In this document: piece after piece, positions 14,811-26,300 of the stretch | How the letters are laid out: each line of letters starts with the position of its first letter | Numbering within the stretch: the stretch's first letter is position 1 | From: Metridium senile | Lineage: Eukaryota; Cnidaria; Anthozoa; Actiniaria; Metridiidae | Assembly: GCA_949775045.1 (NCBI GenBank) | Contig: OX459096.1 | Coordinates: 30,216,475-30,280,474 of the forward strand | Reading direction: 5' to 3' | Length of the DNA: 64,000 nt | Program-made: the position numbers and the translations under genes | The notes under the pieces: model-generated | Databases searched by the model: none | Told to the model about the DNA's origin: nothing | What the model saw: only the letters and a program-made list of their open reading frames with translations

Positions 14811-17800
14811 CAAAAACTCATTAATAATTCATGAGAAGTTTTCAAAAGAAATCGTAACCGTGACGAGTGTTTTAACTGAAGATATAGATTCACCCTAATT
14901 TACATAAACTTTAACCTTAATTTTCTCTAATAAACTTTCATAAATCCTTTGTTTTTTTTTACAAAAACACAAAATATAGGTTGGAGTTTTTGAAGTCGTT
15001 CAATAAACTCGCAGATCGTGTTTTATCAGGTTTAAAACCACTTGGCTTCGCCTCGTGGTTTTAAATCCTGATAAAACACTCCTGCTCGTTTATTAAACTA
15101 TACATAATATTCTGATGGTCGAAAAATATACGATATACAGTATAATATAGTTAATTGGTCTATAAACTGACTAATTTTTCATCACAACTTCACAGTTTAA
15201 AGATCACATTCATTTGAATAAAACAGAAGATGCCCACCACTTGAAGTTTTATATGGGATGTAGATACCGAGTTAATGTGAGTATACCAGTGTTATACTTT
15301 TAATAAGCAAATTACGCCTGCCAAGCTAGTAGACTGCGTCGGTGTTTCCACAGTTCCATTCAGTGACCACGAATGATAGTTCCAAGTCGAGGTTATAAAT
15401 TATAGTTTTGCTATGTGTGGCAGCTACAACCTTGACTTGGACTCCAAGTCTTATAACGACTTTCGCCATTTTGGCCCAATCCCTTTGTAAATCGGGCGCT
15501 CAACCAGGCTTAACATTTGAATTTGGCGGTACTTACTTAAATCACTGAACCGTAAATGTCGCCTCATTCTGCCCAATGAGCTATTATTCGTGTTAACGGA
15601 ACGAAAACTATGAAAAGGTCTATTGCACACATTTTGAATTTTTCTTTCGGAGTTAATATGGTGAAAAGTGTACGTATATGTTAGTAAATTCGATCTCTTT
15701 TAATAATTTTATATCGTATCAAAGATACCGTATGCAATCTTGAAAACAATGCCATTACGATATAAGGTATTGTAGGTGAGAAGCAACAAAAGACTTTGAT
15801 TAGCGCGCGAGATTGTTTTGTTTTTTAACAGGTTGAGATTACAACAGAACAATAGGCATATCTTTGATACGATTAACCATTTTAAAATTGTGTTCGCCTA
15901 CCAGTTTTGGAACTCAGATAAGTTTCTTCGCGCTTTTCTTATGCAATTGCTTTGATTACCTTGAAGATCATATTTTCACATTTGAAATGGTTGTAAGAAA
16001 ACACTAATCGTTTCTAAACGAGATTTTTTCTTTGTACTTACCATCGATGTCTCTTTTTGCAGTTCAAACTGAGAAACATCATGAATAGCAATCATCTTAT
16101 CTGGACCAAAGCAATCTTCTCCATACCAAGTAAGTAGAAGACAAAACTGGGATAAAAAGGAAAAGTATTATTGTTTAGTTGTTCTTCCAGGAAGCCGACG
16201 GTGCGCTCTTTCCCCCTCTCTTTCCATCTATGCTCCGTTTTACGGGTATTTAAAGCTACTCAAAGCTACACTGATAAGAAGTCGAAACAAGTGTGAGGCC
16301 ACTGGGGATCGAACTCGTGACCTCTCGCCCTGAAAGCCACGCACTAACCAACTTAGCTACACGTGTTCCTTTAAATACCATAATATACCTTATAAAATAT
16401 TTTATTTATGGTTAGAATCAAATTTCAGAGGAATCACCTAAAGTAAGCTATTTTAAGAACTGCCGACAGGAAAACATTGATAATAATAAAAACCAATTGA
16501 CATTATTTTTTGTTTGACTTGCAGAATGCATTGGTGGTATTTGTGCCTGTGCAGGTGAGATATTATTATAGCTTATTATATCTATTATTATAGATATTAT
16601 TATACCTTCACTCTATTATACTATTTATCGTAAACTTCAGGTCTCTGCGCCATTTTGAAAGGAAGCCGTGCCTTTGCATGGAAGCGAGACGTGCGTTGGT
16701 TTTGAAAATGTCTCTAATATTGCAAGCTCACCGTTCGTCTCTCGTCGATGCAAAGGCCAGGCTACCTTTCTAAATGGCGCAGGGAACTGTGAAGGGGACT
16801 ATTAGATAATTTTATGATATAGAATAGACGGCAGATAGTTTCATCAAACTATCATCATAGGCACACATCACAAGGCATGGCTAAACTTTTCTAACTGATG
16901 GCGTAGAGAACTGTGAAGAGCACTATTGGTCAAGAGCCTACCGTAAAAGAAGTAGTTCAGACAGTCACACTGTAACGTACGTCATCGGTTTATAGACTTA
17001 AATCACGTATACGTACTATTGTAGCTCACACTGGCCACTCTCTAAGTGCATCAACAACTATCATTCGAGGTTCAGTCACGTGACACTAATAATTTATGAC
17101 GTCACACACACAAGCTTGTGAAGTTCCTAATATAGACTGAAGTCAGGGTATAGTGGAAAGCATACGTGATAAACCGTTGATACTGTATTGGTGTTTTTTT
17201 AGATTTCGACTATAGGAACTTCCCACCTCCCGAAAAGACAAAGTCTAAATACATAACAATAGCAAATTACCAGCCAATCAACAACAACATTACGAATGTC
17301 ACTGTTACCTGGGACGAGGCACCCTGGCAAGGAAAGGCTGTTTTCTTCAGGTAATCCAATCTAATGAGTAAAAGCTACCTTCAAATCTAATGATTTGCAC
17401 GGGTAAATATACCTTAATGTCCTAAAACGCACGGAATTCTTGACTCCCCGAGATTCCCTATTATTTGGACATAATAAAGCATCATAGCCAACTTCACAAA
17501 GATCTCCCAATGGACAGAATAGGACTGCCATTACTGCACACGTAAAGGTTTATTACAATCGTTTCTGATTCATTAATATAACAAGGTATAAGTATTACGT
17601 GTGCTATGGGTGCTATGGGTGCTATGGGTCTATATAGCTATAGTGCTGATAGATAGCCATAGGCTTTCCCTCAGTTTTAGTCTTAACTTGATCGTTCATA
17701 TTTTCATATTTTAGAATCATCATCAGAGTCAGTTTTAGCATGGTGCTGTTTAAAAAGTGCATAATTCCACATCAGGATGTGTTTGTAAATCTAACTAATA

Positions 17801-20800
17801 AGGTAAGGCTTTTGTCTTAATTGTTTATACCGAGAGAGTGCAATATTTATGTTCTCTATTAAACCTAACGTAGATCGTAGGTTTTAGATCATAGAAGCAA
17901 AGATAACAAAAGGGACTAGAGAAGCGACATTGTAGTTACATGCATGTGTGACTCGTGAAACACAGTCATTGTATTGTGATGTGGTATTTAGAAGACCTTC
18001 GTTTACGATCTTAGACTACAATCTACGATTGACGATGCACTATATACAACTGTCGATTTGCGACCTGCAATCTGCGATCTTTGATCTGCGATCTGAGTGA
18101 TCTGCGATCTGCGATCTGCGACCTGAGTAATTTGTGATCTGCGATCTGCGATCTGCGATCTGAGTGATCTATGATCTGTGATCTGAGGGATCTGAGATCT
18201 GAGATCTGTGATCTGCGATCTGCGATCTGTAATGTCAGGACCGATATCAGGAGCATATTCATCATTTTCGGGAAACAACAATGTTAAAAACAAATGTTGA
18301 TAAATGTATTCTCTTTTTCTTTAAAAGGCGTCAAAGGGAACTCGACATAACATTACGTTTACAGGAAACAGACTGAAACAGTGTTCTCAATATATACAGG
18401 TGAATATCGAGATACTGCACTCAGTTTAAAAGTTATTATAAAATAGAGGGATTTCATAACAACCATGCTTATGTGCAAGTATAAAAGAGAGAGTGGCAAA
18501 GGATTTCAGCTCCTTTGAGAGAACATTTTTGGACCACAAACATATAACTGCATGAAATCCCTCTACTGAGGCTAACAATGCTGTCAGTACAGTTATGGAA
18601 CCCCGTTAATCCGGCCACCGAAGGGACAGTCCAAAGTGGCCGTATTAAGCGGGTGGCCGTTAGGCGGGGTTCTACTGTATCATCAAATTTTGTTCCGTTT
18701 CAACGTTGATATAATAAAATATTTTTCTTGTAGCGATTATTAAAACTGCATAATTATGGCGGTATTTCAATCACCTTTTTTTTTTATTTCAGGTAAAAGG
18801 TTATGACCGTAGTGGCTGCCATATCCCTCTTCAAGAAGTACTATTATTTAATGGTATGTTTGACTTATTCCAAGAAATGAGGTCATTAAAAGTCTACAAA
18901 GTTATCATGGAAAAAATAATTTATCACAGCATTTTGACACAAAAGCATGCAAATATAAATAATTCAAAAATATGTCAGGTATATTAACCTATAATTCTTG
19001 ACGCTCCAACTTAACCGAACTTAATTATATAATAAGTTTATTATTGAGATATGACCATTTTGACTTATGTTGTAACCATGCTGAATTGGCTTTATTGAAC
19101 TTACACTTTGCATAATATGATTTACAAAATCGTGGCCAGAATACCCATACTATATAGTCACTGACCAAGAGAATGTGGGCTCAGCAAAGGCAACCCACTA
19201 TTTTGAATAAAGTTTATGTCAACTTATTAGACAACAAGAAAGGAGTGCGTGCCGAGTGCACATTTAGTTTCGGAACAGATCAACGATTCTTTTCGCCACC
19301 AACTTGTAGACCTTGTAGGCTTTTCAAAGGTGGCAAACGCTCTCGGAAAGGTTTTTTTTTAAGAAATGTGTTAGTCAAGTAAAACCTTCAAATTTGGGAC
19401 TTGATTGAACTCATTTTATATTTGTTTAATATGAGCTCCTTCAGCACGTGTGGAGAAGGAGGAAGGTAGGAGAACGGGACTGGACTGTCCAGATCTTCTC
19501 ATAGCCTCTATATCTACTACCCATAAAGTGGTCCTTTCCAGTCTGATGACCCCCGTGCGGTTGGATTTTGTTTTGTTGGAATTAATATATTTAAATTTCT
19601 TGTGTACCTCAGTTGATTAATCTATATATTTTTTCTTCGGTAGACTATATTTGGCCAACTGAGCAATCAACACTATCTGGTAATGGATCTCTAGCTACTG
19701 AACTTCCTACAACATTCTCTCACGGTAAACCTTCGTATTTTCTTTCAGTGTTGTTTCTTTGTGTTTTGTAGTTTCTTTGTTTTTGTATACAGTGGAACCC
19801 CGCCTTACGGCCACCAGCTTAATACGGCCACCCAGTTATTGCGGCCAGTTTTTAAAGTCCCGACGAAATGCATGCCCATACATTTTCTATAAAATTTACC
19901 TGCTTAATACGGCCACCCCGTAAATACGGCCACTTTGGACTGACCCTTCATTGGCCGGATTAACGGGGTTCCAATGTATAACAAAAGGTTGCCTGTTTTG
20001 AAATAGAGTTTTGTATGAATATATTACATGACATACGTGACATTGTCATCATTAATATTTTGTTTCAACGCTATGTAATTGAGTTGTGTTAGTTGAGTAC
20101 TGAGCCATAACATAATAGGAGAAACAAAGTGCATCCAGAATATTCTCAAAATACTTGCGTAAATTTTAATAAAAAAAATAATAATAAAATCACGTGCATT
20201 TTATAAAATCGTATATTTCAAAATACCTGGAAACATGGTTATATACACAAAATGTCATTAAAATACCAGGAAACATGAAACATATTTTATGATTGTATTT
20301 CAGTTGGAATTTTAGGTAAAACAGCAAGCACAAGAAGAGATAAGACATTGATTACAGTTGCCATTGTAGTCCCGTTAATAATCATTCTACTGGTTATATT
20401 CCTGGTCTTGTTTTTTGTCCACAAACGACTAAAAGGCAAACCCATCACATGTGCACAAACCCCTTCTGGTTTGACGAGGCTAAATGACGATAATGCAGTC
20501 CACTTTGAGCTGTCCCATGTTTACCATCGTAACGTTGACACAGAGTCAACCTTCTTTGGTACCAATGAGAAGTAAGATTTATATAGTATTAATAATGCAA
20601 GTGATGATGATGGTAATGATACATGTATACCATCGTAACGTTGACACAGAGTCAACCTTCTTTGGTACCAATGAGAAGTAAGATTTATATAGTATTAATA
20701 ATGCAAGTGATGATGATGGTAATGATACATGTTTACCATCGTAACGTTGATACAGAATCAACCTTCTTTGGTACCAATGAGAAGTAAGATTTATATAGTA

Positions 20801-23227
20801 TTAATAATGCAAGTGATGATGATGGTAATGATACATGTTTACCATCGTAACGTTGACACAGAGTCAACCTTCTTTGGTACCAATGAGAAGTAAGATTTAT
20901 ATAGTATTAATAATGCAAGTGATGATGATGATGGTAATGATACATGTTTACCATCGTAACGTTGATACAGAATCAACCTTCTTTGGTACCAATGAGAAGT
21001 AAGATTTATATAGTATTAATAATGCCAGTGATGATGATGGTAATGATACATGTATACCATCGTAACGTTGACACAGAGTCAACCTTCTTTGGTATCAATG
21101 AGAAGTAAGATTTATATAGTATTAATGCAAGTGATGATGATGATGGTAATGATACATGTTTACCATCGTAACGTTGACACAGAGTCAACCTTCTTTGGTA
21201 CCAATGAGAAGTAAGATTTATATAGTATTAATAATGCCAGTGATGATGATGGTAATGATACATGTATACCATCGTAACGTTGACACAGAGTCAACCTTCT
21301 TTATCACCAATGAGAAGTAAGATCTATATAGTATTAATGCAAGTGATGATGATGGTAATGATGCAAGTACTAATCATTATGATTTTATTTAAGTAAATAT
21401 TCTTACATCCAGTGTAGCAAGGCTAGCTTAAATAGTGTAGTATATACCGATGGTTTAAATTATGTTGGAGGAAACACATTTAAAATATGTATCAGTATAT
21501 CTAATACCAACAAGTCTTGTTGATTTCAACCCCAAAAAATGTGCGGTGTTCTTGGTGCCGATGATAATAATTTTATGGAGAATTGTTTTCGTATTGTGAT
21601 AAAATCACAAACTAACACAATGTATGGTATGAACTTTGCAAGGATTGTTTCCTTTGAATGGAGATAGTGCTTAATCAATGACATTGCTAGCAATAGCAAG
21701 CTAGTAACTGAATAAGAGCTGGAAAGATCTGATATAGTATTTTTGTGATGGTGATCACGATAAGAGTAATGCCATGCGCAGTGGTGGTTTCAATAGTACT
21801 ATTTGAAGGAGTACTGTTGATGATATTATTTTGTTAGTTTTTCCCACCTATTTTTGATAATGATGTTATCTTGCTCCCCAGTTCCAGGCTTCTGGTAAAT
21901 CTTCCTCCGAAATGTATTAATGGTGGCCTGGAACTGAATCCTGCTTACGTTGAACAGCAAATCCAAGAAGCAATCCGATTGGGTGACACAGATGAGTATG
22001 AGTTTGGTTTCCACAGACTTGTCATGGGTAGAATACTAGGCAAAGGTGCCTTTGGTCACGTGTTTATTGCTGATGCATATGGTATGAATGGTAATTCTGA
22101 TAAGACTGTCGTGGCTGTTAAAATACTGAAAGGTACGTTTGCCTGGAAATGGTCTCGAAGCTGACATGTAATCTAGCATCTTCACAATCTTCTTTCTTTT
22201 TGCCTTTCGGCCTTGTTACTGTATGATACTTTTTGTTATCTTTAGTCTATACCGTGTAATTACTATTTTCTCTAAACTCTTTCCCCTTTCACCCTTTTTT
22301 TTGTCTTCCTGCTTCATTTGCATCCCTTCTCAGCTCTTTTATAATCTTTTCAGCTTTCTGAATTCCTTACTTTGCATATGTCAATCAAAATGTTTCCCGA
22401 GTTAAACTTTTTTTTTCAACAGACAACGCAACACAAGACGAAAAGGAGGATTTTAGAGCAGAAATCAACTTCATGAAGATGATTGGGAAACATGAAAATA
22501 TAATTACAATACTGGGCTGTTGTACGTTATATGAACCAGTCTGTCTATTGGTTGAATATGCACCACATGGAGATCTCTTACACTATCTACGGGACTTACG
22601 TAAAAAGGTAAATCATTTGGAAAGACGCAAAAATCAACAAGTCAGAAGAGTGGTGTGCTAAACTAGTTAAAATAGGTAATATAAGAAAATTTGTAACACC
22701 GTAAAAAATGTTGACCTAACTTAACTGACGTTTCGAGCTTTAGCCCTTCGTAGGAGTAAAAAAAAAAAAGCAAAAAAAGCCTTTTTTCTAACTGCGAAGA
22801 AGGGCTATAAAGCTCGAAACGTCAGTAAAGTTAAGTCAACATTTTTTACGGTGTTACAAATTTCATTATATTACCTATCATTTATATCAAACACCGACGC
22901 AGCCTATACTAGTTTACTCGCTAGTTTCCATTTATAGTTAAAATAGGGGGTAGTGAGTCTGAGTCTCCCAAATTAGTATAGGACACGTGTGTCTTGCTTG
23001 TGATTGAGTAGTTAATAAAGTGATTTTTTATTATTTATTGATAGAAGGTTGATAGAAGGTTGGGACAAAAGTGAAACACCTATATTTTGTGAAAACAAAT
23101 TATAACATTTTTGGGGAAATGGGTTTTGTTTGATAAAAAAAAGGTGGTGGTTTATGATGATTATTGCAGTGATGTGGATAATCCATGATGACGACGGTAT
23201 TGACGTTGATGTTGATGATGATGGTGT

Positions 23228-23265
<38 letters not shown>

Positions 23266-23269
23266 GTGT

Positions 23270-23354
<85 letters not shown>

Positions 23355-26300
23355 GATGATGATGATGATGATGATGACGATGATGACGATGATGATAACA
23401 ATAGCGCTGGCTATAGATCAAAAACGTCATATGGGATTCTAGGGTTGACTTGGGGATAGAAGTGATGACAAATATGATGATTTTTTTGATAAAGTTGAGA
23501 ATGACACATTTGTCTTAATCATATATCTTGTAAAACATATACTTCCTACTTTTTATCAGTTTGAAATGGAGAAGCGAAAGTGTCTATCCCTGCAAATAGA
23601 ATCTGCACTGACTAGAGCAGATGGTCTTTCATTGTCCAACAGTTCTTCAACTTGTCGTGGTCTGGAATCACCAACAAACATCCGGGTAAGATCATTGACT
23701 TGTAGTTGCCAAAATCATCCAACTTTAGAAAAAGTTTTTTTCTTTTATGGTCTGTCCAGGATCAATCATCCTTGGGGCGGAGCTTCTAAAAATTCGTCCA
23801 GTCATTGGTTAATGCCGTTTTAGTGTCGGGCTCCCTGTGTTCTACCCTACACAGAGGGGACATATAGCTACACAGGGAGCCCGACACAAAAAAACTTCGA
23901 GGGAGACTTTTTGTTAGTCGCGATTCAACGATTTTGGCTATGAGATGATATGGGAATAAAAAAACCCCTGAAGAATAGCTCATAAACTGCCTTACTGGAC
24001 GTTAGTTACCATGATATGGTGATGATTTTAATCTAAAATCCAAAGCAACAAGCCTTATTGGCTTGCTTAAACATGTTTTCTAAGTACCTTTCTCTCGGGG
24101 ATTATATATATATCCTTGTAAATAGTGAAATCTCGTATCTTCACGCTCAGAAATACTTCAACGTGACAAACAAATATAATTTCCAAGTGAATGCATTGGA
24201 ATAGAATATGTACTATATACGATATGAGCGGGCGGTCTGTATGGGATATACAGTGGCGAGTAGAAGACGAACCACTGTATATCTCATACAGATCGGACTC
24301 TAATATTGTATAGTACTTTATATAAAATTCCAACATTAAATCTTTAATATTTTACTAAAATTCTCTATAAATGCTCTTTTCTTCCACAGCCAAGGTCTAT
24401 ATCGGTGTCCAACATAGGACGAGAACTTCTTGCTATATTCTCCAACCAGCGAAGAAACTCCAAGGAAATTGATCTCCTTTATGTTGGTAGAAACGAGGAG
24501 TCCAATAGTACTCCCCCCTCTGAAACAACTCAACAAACATTTGAAACTACATGTAAGTGAAAACTAGACTTATCAATTTTCTGTAATAGGGATTCGAATT
24601 ATATCGTCACATGCTGCAGCTATACCAGAATGCTTCACTTGCTTTCTTTTCGTTAATAAATAGTGTCAATTGTTCTAGTATTAAAAATATAAATATAAAA
24701 GAAAATCGGTAAAGGGTTCTGATACTGGCTGTAAAATGACATCATCATGCAAATGACCTATTGGACATATTATCATAATCTTCACCACCATCATCACATA
24801 CCACCATCGTCAGAATACTTTTAAGATGTGACGTCAACCTGAATTTATTTTTCAAAAATTAAAGATATTTTTTTTATAAATATGGCCATCATGGTTGTCG
24901 TACCCTGGTCGAGGTCGTTATCATCATCATGTTCGTCGTTACCTTCACCATCAACATCATCATATTCATCACTCATCATCACCATCATCATCACCTTCAT
25001 CTTCGTCACTTACCTTTACCATCACCATCATCATCATCATCATCATCATCACCATCATCTTCGTCATCTTCGTCATTACCTTTGACATCACCATCATTAT
25101 TATTCTCGCCACCATGACACCCCAGACATGATTGCTATCAAAACTGTATTTTCGTATATCTTTGTAGTGACTGTGGCAACCAACATAACAAAGAATATAA
25201 ACCATTCAAGTCCAGAACTTCTTTCGTTGGATGGAGCCCTAGACTCTAACGAGCTGGAATCATTTGCTTATCAAATCGCATGTGGGATGGTAAGCTAAAC
25301 GTTCCTGCCTGCTATTTATTGGCAAGAGCCTTATTTTGTTATGTTCCACAGTGAAACCAAATTAGTAGTCACAGCAAAACATTTTTGTATTTATGTCAAA
25401 ATATTTTCTTTCGAGCAACATAACCTTGAGCTGCCACTTTCATTGCTGGCACTATATATACCATGCGCACAATGAGTTCATGTAGCTATTTCTTATCATT
25501 GGTTATGCAGGTAGCTCTATTTTTGACGCTTTTGATTTTACTTTTAGTCTTCCTTACTCATTTCATAACTTGCGATTAAACTTCTTTTGGAGGTCGTCTT
25601 TTGGCAGCTCATAAGAGCAGTTCATATCAGCCCCTAGATTACAACTTTCAATTCTAACAAATGCTACTAAAATTGTACTACCTTGAATACATGACGGGTT
25701 TGGTGTCTTTTTAAGCCAAGATAATCTAATCCGCGAAGTGACGACAAAACAAATTCACTGAAATACACACAAAGCACTTTACTAACTAAGAGATCTAAAA
25801 CTTGACATTCTTGAAACCTCTGGCACTCAGGGTAAACTGCTACACATATAGTTCACGTTACCATGGTAATTAACTAAGAGATCTAAAACGTGACATTCTT
25901 GAAACCTCTGGCACTCAGGGTAAACTGCTACACATATAGTTCACGTTAACATGGTAATTAACTAAGAGATCTAAAACGTGACATTCTTGAAACCTCTGGC
26001 ACTCAGGGTAAACTGCTACACATATAGTTCACGTTACCATGGTAATTAACTAAGATATCTAAAACGTGACATTCTTGAAACCTCTGGCACTCAATTTGTT
26101 CTGTTTTCTCATTAGACTTATCTTTCATCGAAAGGAGTTCTTCATCGTGATCTTGCAGCTAGGAATATCTTGGTCGGTGAAGGCAAAGTATTAAAGATAT
26201 CAGACTTTGGTCTCTCTAGAGAAGGAATCTACGTCAAGCGAAGCAATGGAAAGATTCCTTTAAGATGGTTATCACTAGAGGCGATTAGAGACAGAATCTA

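Noticed and set aside
18003..18293. Arg/Ser/Gln-rich repeat protein on the minus strand
   Set aside because: Translation of the gatctgc minisatellite within intron 11.
20579..21188. Minus-strand ORFs repeated twice with similar sequence
   Set aside because: They are antisense translations of the 106-bp array derived from exon 15.
23012..23459. Poly-Asp, poly-Ser, poly-His and poly-Met ORFs
   Set aside because: (GAT)n microsatellite in intron 17; every frame is open on both strands.
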